NCBI GenBank assembly: GCA_963820775.1
Contig: CAWGBF010000008.1
Span: 372,001-436,000, forward strand
DNA from: Roseiarcus sp963820775
GTDB taxonomy: Bacteria > Pseudomonadota > Alphaproteobacteria > Rhizobiales > Beijerinckiaceae
Direction: 5' to 3'
Length of the DNA stretch: 64,000 nt
Positions 16,291-24,565 of this stretch are shown here, piece by piece (the first letter of the stretch is position 1; every line of letters begins with the position of its first letter). The notes under the pieces were generated by a model. The model saw only the letters and a list, made by a program, of their open reading frames with translations. It did not search any database and was not told the DNA's origin. Both the position numbers and the translations under genes were made by a program.

Positions 16291-16755
16291 ATGGCCGTCT
16301 CTCCGTCCAATTCGCATGCCGTCGCCGCGATCCGTAACCGTCTTGCGGAAGTTTCGGGCGAATTGATCGCCGTCGAGAAACGATGGGGGAGTCTCAGGGA
16401 AGCTCACGCTGCGCTAAGCCAAACATTGCGGATGTTTGATCCGAACGCCGAGAGCCATCCGGTCAAGCCTAAGCGCCCCTACAGGCGCGTCCTGCGCGAT
16501 GGGGGAGGAAAGCTGAATATACTTGTCTTGGACGCCCTACGCCGTTCTGGGTGCCCCATGACAACACCAGAGGTGGTGGCTGCACTCAGCGCGCAGGTAA
16601 CCGCAACTCCTGGCGCCGAGCGGCGCGTACGGGCAACCCTCAACTATCTAGCGCGGTCTGGCGGCTTGGTCGTGAAGGTCGGCCAAGGGCAATCCGCAAA
16701 GTGGTCGCCGCCGTTGCCGGGCGCGGAAGCGCCGGAATTTCGTTTGGGCAGTTGA
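16291..16755 (+). CDS. Hypothetical protein, coiled coil plus winged-helix-like domain
   Basis: 154 aa. Residues about 8-45 (AIRNRLAEVSGELIAVEKRW onward) look like a short coiled coil. A basic linker KPKRPYRRVLRDGGGK follows, then a segment resembling a winged helix: LNILVLDALRRSGCPMTTPE, VVAALS, RRVRATLNYLARSGGLVVKV and the wing GQSAKWSPPLP. Such proteins may bind DNA, but no named family is recognised. It is likely translated from a leaderless mRNA and lies 37 bp after the promoter -35 box at the left edge of the 3.0-kb unit. The following gene starts 70 bp downstream on the same strand. Confidence 0.6.
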   Translation: MAVSPSNSHAVAAIRNRLAEVSGELIAVEKRWGSLREAHAALSQTLRMFDPNAESHPVKPKRPYRRVLRDGGGKLNILVLDALRRSGCPMTTPEVVAALSAQVTATPGAERRVRATLNYLARSGGLVVKVGQGQSAKWSPPLPGAEAPEFRLGS

Positions 16756-16825
16756 ATCTCCTTTGGAACATCGGCAAATCGTGCAAAGCTAATGGAGTTT
16801 TTATGAGGATCATAGCGGGCACAAA

Positions 16826-17588
16826 ATGCCAAAATGGCTACAAGATCTATGGGGGATTGTCGCCGACGGTATTTCTTACGATGTCGCTAAGGTTGTCGTA
16901 GGATCGTTGATCGTGGCGGCTGTAGGAGCGTCAATTGGAAAGATTACGAATAGATTAGAAACTCTAAAAGAGGCGATATATATTGGTATAGCGATATTTG
17001 TAGCGACAGCTGCGGTTATAACTTTGATTTCGCCGCGATCGCAGGCCCCTCAATTGGGGGAGTAATATAGAAAATGTATTGGCAGGCCCGCTAAACAATA
17101 CCGGAACTATCGCTGTTTTTACCGTTGACGTGGTAAATTCTGGAACGATGCAGAGCATTATAAAGAACTGGTCGGTAACAGCTACGGTCAATAGTATAAA
17201 TTGTCGCGGATCAATATTGGTTCCACCGCCGCCAAATTTGACGTTCAATGATCTGGATGCACCGACGGGCGCTCCTAGAGCTATCACGTTCCACGGTCAA
17301 GATAGTTTGTTGGATAAGGCGTCGGTTCCAATTCCTACCGGGGGCGAGACCACGGGTCTTTTATTTATCGTGTTTAACGGAATCGATCCTAGTATTTTTA
17401 AGGCGGGAGTCGATTATACGGTCGCTTTCGAGGATGCGCTATCCAAGACATACACGCTTCGTATTACGTCGACGGCTCAAAAAGGACCTATTGCGTTGGC
17501 GTCCGGGATACATGCTGAACTGATGTGTCCGGTATCCCCTAGCCAGGCACCTCCAAATATGTCTGTGGGCACCCCTCCGAAGATTTAG
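16826..17588 (+). pseudogene. Two-transmembrane protein with an extracytoplasmic beta-rich domain, probably frameshifted
   Basis: The first frame (16826-17065) encodes two hydrophobic segments, VAKVVVGSLIVAAVGASIG and AIYIGIAIFVATAAVITLI. The second (to TAG 17588) encodes a Thr/Val/Asn-rich probable beta-sandwich: LNNTGTIAVFTVDVVNSG, WSVTATVNSINCRG, LLFIVFNGIDPSIFKAGVDY. Skipping one G in the G5 run at 17056-17060 joins them as ...PQLGSNIENVLAGPLNNTG..., one protein of about 253 aa with both membrane passes before the exported domain. No recognised family. GC is low, unlike the chromosome. It could alternatively be two genes, the second starting at TTG 17079. Its 3' end meets the IS1595 transposase end. 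Confidence 0.55.
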
Positions 17589-18537
17589 CGTTGCCAGTAC
17601 CCCTTCCACTGTCGGCTTACGGGATGCGCCAACGCGGCATTGACGGCAATTAGATATTGTTCGCCGTTCGACCGGCGCCGGTTGTCCTCGCGCCACGCCA
17701 TTTCGTGCGCGTAGGCTGACAAGGTAGCGCCCGCTGATATGATGATGAATGCCGATCTCCGAGCGGCGAAGGCGGGAGAAGAACGACTCGGCGTCATTCG
17801 TGCAAGCGCCGTCCGCGCTGTAGGCCTCTTGATGGTTGATGCGCTTCGTCAGATAGCGCGAATGCAGCGCGTCCCAATGCGTCGCTTCGTCGGCGTGGAC
17901 GGTTGAGCCGATCTCGATGCGCTCGCCAAGCGTCGCGAGCGCTTCGGGCTCGGTCTTGAATACGAAGGGAAGTGTCTTGCCGTTCTTCTCGCGGGCGATG
18001 ACGACAACGCGGCGCTTGCCGGTTTGGTTGACGGCGAGGCGGCGATCAACGCGGTTCTCGCGATGGTTCGCGGGCCGCACATGGCCGCCGAAGTACGCGC
18101 CATCAACCGCGACTTCGCCGGACACCGTAGCGTTGGCTTTCTCTGCGGCCAGCGCTTCGCGGAGTTTGTGCGAGAGGACGAAGGCCGTCTTGTATTGCAC
18201 GTCCAGATCGCGGCTCAGTTGAAGCGCGCTATGCCCTTCGCGCCGTTCACGAAGATGGCGATGGCGAGCAGGATGGTGCGGACCGGCAGCTTGCGGCTGG
18301 CGAAGATCGTCCCGGACGTGACGCTGAATTGATGCTCACACGCCTTGCACTTGAACAGGGCGCGGGTCTTGAACGCATAGACGCCAAGGCAACCGCAGCG
18401 CGGGCAAACCGGGTCGCCGTTCGTGGCGTCCATCGGATTTGTTTGAAGGCCTCGGCGGCTTCCTCGTTCGACATGCGGGCGACCCGAGCTAAGCTCAGGC
18501 TCCTTGCCGCTGTCGAGAGTAGGAAGTGCTGAGCCAC
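17585..18537 (-). pseudogene. IS1595-family (ISXO2-like) transposase, multiply frameshifted
   Basis: From GTG 18537 the first frame reads AQHFLLSTAARSLSLARVAR. It shifts near 18435 into the zinc-ribbon segment GDPVCPRCGCLGVYAFKTRA, FKCKACEHQFSVTSGTIF. A missing C near 18229 shifts again into VQYKTAFVLSHKLREALAAE, AVDGAYFGGHVRP and VHADEATHWDALH. A third shift near 17745 leads to YAHEMAWREDNRRRSNGEQY and the end KGYWQR at 17585. All pieces are collinear with one family member of about 317 aa. Three indels mean it is dead unless they are sequencing errors. Own terminal repeats could not be identified separately from those of the 3.0-kb unit. Confidence 0.85.
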
Positions 18538-18555
18538 TCGGACGCCATCCCTTTC

Positions 18556-18651
18556 GGTTGACGTCAACCATATCGGCTGCATATAGGTGATGTCAACCAA
18601 AAAGGATGACATTGACGTACTTTTTCTTTGATGTTATCTAAAAAGGATGAC
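18556..18651. promoter_or_regulatory. Operator-like cluster of palindromes and direct repeats before the XRE gene
   Basis: GGTTGACGTCAACC (18556-18569) is a perfect 14-bp palindrome. A 23-bp direct repeat, TGATG...AAAAAGGATGAC, occurs at 18588-18610 and 18629-18651 with three mismatches. GTCAACC occurs twice. The second repeat contains the XRE start codon; the first contains an ATG (18606) opening an 11-codon frame MTLTYFFFDVI that ends 6 nt before it. The layout suits autoregulation by the XRE protein. Confidence 0.5.
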
Positions 18652-18903
18652 GCCGGAACAGTGTAGGTCTGCGCGCGCTTGGCTCGCTTGGTCGCAGGAC
18701 GACCTGGCGAAGGCCGCAACGTCGGTCTATCCACCGTGAAGGATTTCGAGTCTGGTAAGCGGACGCCAATTCCGTCCACTCAAACGGCAATGAGAGCTGT
18801 TCTGGAGCGGGAAGGGATCGGATTTTCGTTCGCGCTCGGTGATGACGGTAAGCTTTACGCATCGGGAATCACGTTCTCAAAACCAACGGAATTGGCCACC
18901 TAA
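18647..18903 (+). pseudogene. XRE-family helix-turn-helix regulator, frameshifted
   Basis: From ATG 18647 the frame gives MTPEQCRSARAWLAWSQDDL, the first HTH helices. One A seems missing near 18718-18721, after which the next frame continues NVGLSTVKDFESGKRTPIPS, TAMRAVLEREGIGFSFALGD and ends at TAA 18903. The restored product would be about 86 aa, a small Cro/C1-type repressor common in Hyphomicrobiales. The AAAAAGG ribosome site lies immediately at the ATG. Repeats in the region upstream are candidate operators. Whether the indel is real cannot be decided here. Confidence 0.65.
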
Positions 18904-18969
18904 TTTTGGCGGTGTAGTAGAGCAGCTTTCTTGTGGACACGGGCTTTGGTTCGTGATTCAAAATGAAAG
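18904..18969. other. Spacer between XRE gene and tRNA-like sequence
   Basis: Short AT-rich spacer with no gene or clear signal seen. Confidence 0.4.
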
Positions 18970-19037
18970 TGGAGGCGGTGGGACTCGAACCCACGGGCGT
19001 GCCGGCTGGACAACCTGCGACCCGACCATCCGCCCCC
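18970..19037 (-). other. tRNA-like remnant (acceptor stem and T arm) without a normal anticodon arm
   Basis: On the minus strand, GGGGGCG pairs with CGCCTCC as a 7-bp acceptor stem and GTGGG-TTCGAGT-CCCAC is a textbook T arm. The 35 nt between do not fold into regular D and anticodon arms, total length is 68 nt, and no CCA is encoded although the two real tRNAs in this window encode it. The 3' part resembles tmRNA or tRNA 3' ends used as integration sites. Likely a remnant or att-like duplicate, not a working tRNA. Confidence 0.4.
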
Positions 19038-19381
19038 ACAAAAACGGGGCGGTTCCGCGCGTGCTATGGCTCGGGCCGCCTTTTTCTTAGCGACCCCTAA
19101 AAACGACGGAAGTGTCTGCGGCGCAAGAGCGTTTTTGCGCGCCTTGCGGTTGTCTCCACAAAAAAGAATCACTTTTCAATGACTTAGAGACATAAACATG
19201 TCTTTATGTCGATTGGGGTGAGTTTGCTACCTAATGCCGCAAATGCAAGGGCTTTTCCTTGCATTCATTTGCACTTTCTTGCGCTGAACTCGCGCCTTGG
19301 TTGTAGGAAACCACTGCCCATAGGCGGCGCCAGGGGATCGCAATGCCTTTAGGGCAGCGTCCGAGGCGACAGGCGCGGCCG
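19038..19381. other. Non-coding region with hairpins and the right inverted repeat
   Basis: No gene. GACATAAA-CATGTC-TTTATGTC (about 19187-19208) and AATGCAAGG-GCTTTT-CCTTGCATT (19242-19265) are perfect hairpins. The right inverted repeat of the 3.0-kb unit is at 19217-19238. Beyond 19300 the GC content returns to chromosomal level before the PEP-CTERM gene end. Confidence 0.55.
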
Positions 19382-21451
19382 TTACGCCGTCGCTCGCCGG
19401 CGCGGCCGCGCCCCCAAGACGATGAGGCCGCCCAGGCCCATCAGGAGCCAGGTCGCGGGTTCGGGAACCGCTTTGGCGCCAACCTCTGTCAGACGAATAT
19501 CGTCGCCGACTAGGCGGGCGCCGGCATTGAAGCCGTAGTCTATTTGGAAGCTGAAAAGCTGGTCGCCGAACCTGGCTGTCACCCGCGACCCTTCGCGGAA
19601 CTCGCCGGAAATCGGGTCAGTCGCGGTCACGATGTCGAAGCTCTCGCCCATCGTCGGCGCGGACAAGAGATCAAGGCCAAGGTCGGCACCGTTCAAGGCG
19701 ACCGGGCCGGTCACGTTCAAGACGTCATTCTCGCCGCCAGCCGGATTGAGATCGATGACGAGGCCGCTGCCGGCGCTGAGCGTCGTGTCGCCCATCACGG
19801 CGAGCGCGCCCACCCCGCTCGCGCCCGGCGACAATTGCGCGCCGGGGTCCACGGTCAAGGGCCCGGCGATCGAGCCGGACAAGTTCGTTCTGCCGCTCAC
19901 CACTTCAGTGTCGGCGAAGTTCGAGACGGCGCCCGTGTAGCTGAAGCTATTGCCCTTGCCGATGTCGAAATTGAGCCTGTTCACGCCGCCCTTGCCCCCG
20001 TCCATGTCGCCAAGGACGGACGCCTTGCCGCCCGAGATCGTCACCGTATTGTTGCTGTTTTGGCTGAGAACGATGGCCTTGCCGCTGCTCGATCCGTCGA
20101 TCTTGCCGGCGTTGGTGATCGTGACGCTGTCGAAGCTGTTGCTCGCGTCGATCGCCGCGGCCGTCATCCCGCCACCCTTGATCATCGCCCCGGCCTGATT
20201 GTCGATCGTCACCTTGTTGCCTGAGGCGTCCGAGCCCATCACCGCGATGCCCGAATCCGTGTCGCCCAGGATGACGCCGCTAGCCTGATTGGTGACGGTC
20301 GCGTCGCCGTAGATCGGATCGCGTCCGCCGCCGGGGCGGTCGTTGCCGGTCAGCGTGATCCCACGGCCTACGGCATTGGTGTTGCCCGAGGCGACCGAGC
20401 CCTCAATCGTGCCCGAGTTGACGATCGTGCCGCCGCCGACCGAAATGCCTTCGCTAAAGGCGAGCCCGTCGGCCGGCTGGCTAAAGGCGTTGAGCGAGTG
20501 GATTGTGCCGGTATTTGTGAGGTTGACGAGGCCGTCCACGTCGACGCCGTCGCCATCATGGCCGGCGCCGTTGCCAATGTCGTGGCCGGCGCCGGTGATC
20601 GTACCGTGGTTGATGACGGTCACGACCTCTTTGGCGTTGAAGCCGTCAATGTTGATGCCGGAACCGTTGTTGCCCTGGATCGTCGCTCCAGCGTTGTTCG
20701 TGACGCTCATCGTGAAGCTGATCGTGTCGTCGGCCGCGCCGCCGGTGATTCCGTGCCGCCCGCCTTCGATCAGGCCGCCGGTGTCGTTGGTGATTTGCAC
20801 GCCGCTGTTGTTCTGCGCGTCGACGCCATCGCTGCTGGCGCCGGTGGCCGTCGTCGATTTGATCGTGCCGGCGTTGTTGACGACGCCGTTGACCCCCGGC
20901 CGCACCGCGTCCGCCTCGCTGGCCTGCATGAGGCCGCCGGAGAAGTTGTTGACCACGTTGGCGCCCGATTGGATGGCGGTGAAGTCGACCACCTGCGAGC
21001 CGCCCGCCGAGGCGTTGTTGGAGATCATCATTCCATAGTTGTTCAAGGTGACGCTGGCCGGCGACTTGTTCATCTGGATCACGTCGCCATCGGCCGCCTG
21101 TATCAGCGCGGTCGAATTCGCGACGCCGCCGCACGCCATCAGGCCCGCCGCGCAGCCGTTATAAACCGTGAGGCCTGTGACCCCGGTGTTATCGCGGATC
21201 GCCCGCCCCGTGCCGGTTTGTTCGAGCGTGCCCAGGTTCGTCAAAGCCGCATTGTTGCCGGAAATCGTCACCGCGTTCGTGCCCCCGCCGACGGAAAGCG
21301 TCCCGGCGGCGGTGATCGTGCCGGTCTCCCCGCTGCCCAAGGTTTGCGCGCCGCTATCGGGCGGGATCGTAAAGCTGCCGGCCAAGGCGCTTGACTCGGC
21401 CAAAAGACTGAAGACGGCGATCGCTGCGGTCTGAATCAGAATGGTCTTCAT
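19382..21451 (-). CDS. PEP-CTERM-anchored repetitive surface protein
   Basis: 689 aa. N-terminal signal peptide MKTILIQTAAIAVFSLLAES with cleavage near SALA|GSF. The long middle (about 30-560) has repeated Asn/Gly/Thr-rich units of the type NxGTIxG (for example VNNAGTIKS, TNTGTIHS, VNSGTIEGS, TNAGKIDGS), typical of a right-handed beta-helix passenger. The C-terminus is VPEPATWLLMGLGGLIVLGA followed by RPRRRATA: the PEP motif, a transmembrane helix and an arginine tail, the exosortase sorting signal. There is no autotransporter barrel. It is predicted to be exported and processed by an exosortase (EpsH type), perhaps for matrix or surface attachment. No exosortase is in this window. Confidence 0.85.
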   Translation of the reverse strand: MKTILIQTAAIAVFSLLAESSALAGSFTIPPDSGAQTLGSGETGTITAAGTLSVGGGTNAVTISGNNAALTNLGTLEQTGTGRAIRDNTGVTGLTVYNGCAAGLMACGGVANSTALIQAADGDVIQMNKSPASVTLNNYGMMISNNASAGGSQVVDFTAIQSGANVVNNFSGGLMQASEADAVRPGVNGVVNNAGTIKSTTATGASSDGVDAQNNSGVQITNDTGGLIEGGRHGITGGAADDTISFTMSVTNNAGATIQGNNGSGINIDGFNAKEVVTVINHGTITGAGHDIGNGAGHDGDGVDVDGLVNLTNTGTIHSLNAFSQPADGLAFSEGISVGGGTIVNSGTIEGSVASGNTNAVGRGITLTGNDRPGGGRDPIYGDATVTNQASGVILGDTDSGIAVMGSDASGNKVTIDNQAGAMIKGGGMTAAAIDASNSFDSVTITNAGKIDGSSSGKAIVLSQNSNNTVTISGGKASVLGDMDGGKGGVNRLNFDIGKGNSFSYTGAVSNFADTEVVSGRTNLSGSIAGPLTVDPGAQLSPGASGVGALAVMGDTTLSAGSGLVIDLNPAGGENDVLNVTGPVALNGADLGLDLLSAPTMGESFDIVTATDPISGEFREGSRVTARFGDQLFSFQIDYGFNAGARLVGDDIRLTEVGAKAVPEPATWLLMGLGGLIVLGARPRRRATA

Positions 21452-21596
21452 TGGCGTGTCCGGGAAAGAGGTGACGGCCGCTGCCCTCCGTCCAAGGGAA
21501 CGAAGTCCGCCGGCGCCCCGATGATGCGGGCCGTATATGACCGAGGCATGTCAAGCGGGGAAGCCGCGTCGGCCGGAGGCGCCCGGCGACTGCGCG

Positions 21597-22874
21597 TTAG
21601 CGAGCCGCCGCCGGGGCCAAGTCCGCCGACGTCGAGGACGTCTGGGCGCCAAGATAAGCGGCGCGGATCTGCTTCAACGCGAACAGCGCAAGCAGCGCCG
21701 TCGCGACGTCCATCGCCACCGTGACGCCGAACACCGCCATCCAGCTTCCGGTCGCGACCCTCATCGCTGCGGCGGCCGGTCCGCCGAGGATCGAACCGAC
21801 GCCTTGAGCGATGTAGAGGAAGCCGTAATTCGTCGTCGCGTGACGGCTCCCGAGCGTGCCGGTCAGCGTCGAGGGAAACAGCGAGAAAATCTCGCCCCAG
21901 CCGAAGAAGACGAGGCCCGAGAGCACGATGAAGGCTGGCGGGCCGCGGCTAAAGAGGAGGAGGAGCAAGATCGCCGCCTCCAGGCCGAAGGCGAGGCCCA
22001 TCGTGTTCTCGCGCCCGATCCGATCCGAGACCCAGCCGAAGAAAGGCCGCGTGAATCCGTTGAGCAGGCGGTCCACCGTCAGCGCGAACGGCAGGGCGGC
22101 AAGCCCGAGAACCAGGACGTCCGCCACGCCGAAATCATGGGCGAAATTGGCGAAATTCGACGTCACCATCAGGCCGCCGGTCGACATCATGGTCATCATC
22201 ACGAACATTAGCCAGAAGATCGCGGTCTTCAGCATGCTGAATGGCGCGACGTCTTCGCCTCGCGCGCGCATTTGAGCGGGAGCTGGCGCTTCACCCGGCC
22301 TGGGTTCACGCAGGCCGAGCGCGGCGAGAAAGCCGACGCCGCCGAGAATGACGCCAAACACGATCAGGGTCGTCGGCGCGCCGAAGGATGTCAGCATGGA
22401 GGATATGGGAAATGTCGTGAGCATAGCGCCCATTCCGTAGCCCGCCGCGACGATCCCGATGGCGAAGCCGCGCCCGTCGGGAAACCACTTCGCCATCAGG
22501 CCGATGACGCCGATGTAGACGACGCCAGTGCCTACGCCGCAGAGGAGCCCGTAGGTCAGAAACAACATCCCAACGCTGTCCAGACGCGCCGAAAGGACCC
22601 AGCCTAGCCCGGTCAGTCCCGCGCCGGCGGCGACCAGCGCCTTGGGTCCGAACCGGTCGACGAGCCACCCTTGGGCGGGCGAGAACAGCGTCTGCACCAC
22701 GATCAGCACCGAGAACGTGATCTGCACGGTCGGCAGCCCGGCGCCGGTCGCGGCCTGGAACGGCTTGACGAACAGCGTCCAAACATATTGCGGGCTCGAG
22801 ATGGCCATCATGACCACGAGACCGAGCACAAGCTGAACCCATCTCGTCGGCGAGGCGATGGGCGGCGAACGCAT
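21597..22874 (-). CDS. MFS transporter, oxalate/formate antiporter (OxlT) family
   Basis: 425 aa from ATG 22874, which has GGAG 8 nt upstream; the open frame extends further but that part is hydrophilic and unlike the family. Twelve hydrophobic segments can be followed, beginning WVQLVLGLVVMMAISSPQY. The MFS loop motif occurs as GWLVDRFGPKALVAAG after TM2 and again as GWVSDRIGRENTMG between halves. RLLNGFTRPFFGW is characteristic of OxlT relatives. The family moves carboxylates such as oxalate, formate or other monocarboxylates across the inner membrane; the substrate here is unknown. A tRNA-Ser gene lies directly upstream on the other strand. Confidence 0.8.
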   Translation of the reverse strand: MRSPPIASPTRWVQLVLGLVVMMAISSPQYVWTLFVKPFQAATGAGLPTVQITFSVLIVVQTLFSPAQGWLVDRFGPKALVAAGAGLTGLGWVLSARLDSVGMLFLTYGLLCGVGTGVVYIGVIGLMAKWFPDGRGFAIGIVAAGYGMGAMLTTFPISSMLTSFGAPTTLIVFGVILGGVGFLAALGLREPRPGEAPAPAQMRARGEDVAPFSMLKTAIFWLMFVMMTMMSTGGLMVTSNFANFAHDFGVADVLVLGLAALPFALTVDRLLNGFTRPFFGWVSDRIGRENTMGLAFGLEAAILLLLLFSRGPPAFIVLSGLVFFGWGEIFSLFPSTLTGTLGSRHATTNYGFLYIAQGVGSILGGPAAAAMRVATGSWMAVFGVTVAMDVATALLALFALKQIRAAYLGAQTSSTSADLAPAAAR

Positions 22875-22990
22875 CAGACGCTCCACACAAGATTGTGTCT
22901 GTTGGCCAAGCAAGCCGCGTGCCCGTTCTTGCGTGGGGAGGCGCGCCACGCTGGACGAGGACCGGTCGATCTGGCAAAGCACCGGCTTCA

Positions 22991-23080
22991 GGAAGGATGG
23001 CCGAGTGGTTTAAGGCAGCGGTCTTGAAAACCGCCGTGGGCGCAAGTCCACCGTGAGTTCGAATCTCACTCCTTCCGCCA
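22991..23080 (+). tRNA. tRNA-Ser (anticodon TGA)
   Basis: Ninety nt beginning GGAAGGATGGCCGAGTGG, anticodon loop CTTGAAA (anticodon TGA, reads UCA), long variable arm CGTGGGCGCAAGTCCACCG, T arm GTGAG-TTCGAAT-CTCAC, acceptor CCTTCC, discriminator G and encoded CCA. The long extra arm is typical of class II tRNA-Ser. Confidence 0.96.
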
Positions 23081-23159
23081 GCCTGCGGCGATCGGCGCTG
23101 TCAACTCCCGGAGAGAGCCGGAAGCGGCCTCTTTCCTGGCAGTCGCGCGAAATAGGCGA

Positions 23160-23453
23160 TCACTGATCGGGCGGCGGGTCGTCCTGCGGTGGGTCGCATC
23201 GGGCGTGCGCGCGCTTGACTTCGGCGAGACTGTGGAAGGTCCGGGAGGCGATGCTGGCGCAATAATCGTCCAGCGACCCATTTTCGCCCGGTGGACCTGC
23301 TGCATCCGGCGACGGTCCCTGAGGATCGGGAGGATCCCCTGGTCCAGGAACGACCGGCGAATGCTCGAACAGACCGGGAGGATATCCGTCTTGCGCCGCA
23401 AGCGCGGCGCTCGCCGCCAGCGCAGCGACGAGCGCGAGGAATGAACTCTTCAT
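23160..23453 (-). CDS. Small secreted proline-rich protein
   Basis: 97 aa from ATG 23453, preceded by AGGA. Signal peptide MKSSFLALVAALAASAALAA, then a Pro/Gly/Asp-rich region PGPGDPPDPQGPSPDAAGPP and a C-terminal part with two cysteines, DDYCASIAS ... HARCDPPQDDPPPDQ. The two cysteines may form a disulfide in the periplasm. It is divergent from hemC with about 180 bp between. No family recognised; function unknown. Confidence 0.6.
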   Translation of the reverse strand: MKSSFLALVAALAASAALAAQDGYPPGLFEHSPVVPGPGDPPDPQGPSPDAAGPPGENGSLDDYCASIASRTFHSLAEVKRAHARCDPPQDDPPPDQ

Positions 23454-23634
23454 GGTCCTGACAGATGCCATTGCGATGCGCGGACTTCAACAGGAAGGCG
23501 CCAGACAATCAGCAGGGCTTCCACAATTCCGCAAACAGGAAGCCGCCGATTGGCTGAGCTGGCTTTTCCGGCAAGGCGATTTTCGAAAGCGGGCTGAGCT
23601 TGACAGGACCTTTCTCGAAGCTCAGGCCGCTCCG

Positions 23635-24565
23635 ATGACCGCATCCGCCCTGTTCACGCTCGGCACGCGCGGTTCGCCTTTGGCGCTGGCGCAGGCGAAC
23701 GAGGCGCGCCGCCGCCTGGCCGAGGCGCACGGCTGGGAGATTGAGGCGGTCGCGCTCAAGGTCGTGCGCACCAGCGGCGACGCGATCCAGGATCGGCCGC
23801 TTGCCGAGGCCGGCAAGGGCCTGTTCACCAAGGAAATCGACGCCGCGCTTATCGCCGGCGCAATCGACGCCGCCGCCCACTCCGCCAAGGATCTGCCCTC
23901 GCTCATGCCCGACGGCGTCGCAATCGGCGCTTACCTGCCGCGCGAGGACGTTCGTGACGCGCTTGTCTCGGCGTTGGCCGATACGATCGAGGGCTTGCCG
24001 CACCGGGCGACGTTCGGCGCCGCCTCGCTGCGGCGGCAGGCCCAGGCGCTGCGGCTTCGACCGGACCTCAAGCCCGTGCTCCTGCGCGGCAATGTCGAAA
24101 CGAGGCTGCGCAAGGCCGAGTCTGGCGCGGTCGGCGCCACCCTGCTGGCGCTCGCCGGCTTGAACCGGCTCGGCCTCGCCCATCGCGCCCGCGCCGTGCT
24201 CGACGTCGACAAGTTCCTGCCCGCGCCCGGCCAGGGCGCGATTGTGATCACCGCCCGGAGTGAAGACGCGCGCGCGCTCGAGGCGCTGAACGCCATCTCG
24301 GACAGCGAGACTTCGGCGGCGCTAGCGGCCGAGCGCGCCTTCCTGGCTGAACTTGAAGGCTCGTGCCGCACGCCGATTGCGGGTCTCGCCCGCCTTGAGG
24401 CCGGGAGGCTGAGGCTCAGGGGCGAAGTGCTGCGCCCCGACGGCTCCGAGCGCTTCGACATCGCTGTCGAGGGCGCGCCCGGCCGACGCCGAGCGGCTCG
24501 GGCGCGCGGCCGGGCGCGACCTCGCGGCCCGCCTGCCCGAGGGCGTGCTGGTGAAGGGCGCGTGA
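23635..24565 (+). pseudogene. hemC: Porphobilinogen deaminase HemC with a C-terminal frameshift
   Basis: Joins four porphobilinogens into hydroxymethylbilane in heme synthesis. From ATG 23635: FTLGTRGSPLALAQANEARR, RTSGDAIQDRPLAEAGKGLF, TKEIDAALI, HSAKDLPSLMPDG, and the dipyrromethane-cofactor cysteine in LEGSCRTPIAG. The frame is intact for about 281 codons, then an extra G at about 24478-24484 derails it; in the next frame ADAERLGRAAGRDLAARLPE and GVLVKGA end at TGA 24565, exactly the expected C-terminus. As heme synthesis is essential and the lesion is one base in a C/G run, a sequencing error is the simplest explanation and the gene is probably functional. Confidence 0.88.

Larger units (their letters stand above)
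16203..19238. mobile_element. About 3.0-kb low-GC unit bounded by 22-bp inverted repeats, with a decayed IS1595 transposase
   Basis: GGCATTAGGTAGCAAGCTCACC (16203-16224) is the inverted match, 21 of 22, of 19217-19238. GCAAATGCA occurs in the same orientation on both outer sides (16193-16201 and 19239-19247), a possible target duplication although two bases (16201-16202) offset it on the left. Inside are a leaderless winged-helix gene, a two-TM protein, a multiply frameshifted IS1595 transposase, an XRE regulator and a tRNA-like sequence. IS1595 elements often have IRs starting GG, 8-bp duplications and passenger genes, so the unit may be such an element; alternatively the IS1595 entered an older unit. 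Base composition is lower in GC than the neighbours. Confidence 0.5.

Noticed and set aside
18600..19040. Permuted two-piece tmRNA gene
   Set aside because: The acceptor 5' strand precedes the T arm in normal tRNA order and no tag-coding piece was found on the minus strand downstream.
19239..19247. Certain target-site duplication of the 3.0-kb unit
   Set aside because: Kept only as possible: the right copy is also part of a perfect hairpin (19242-19265) and the left copy is offset by about two bases from the repeat.
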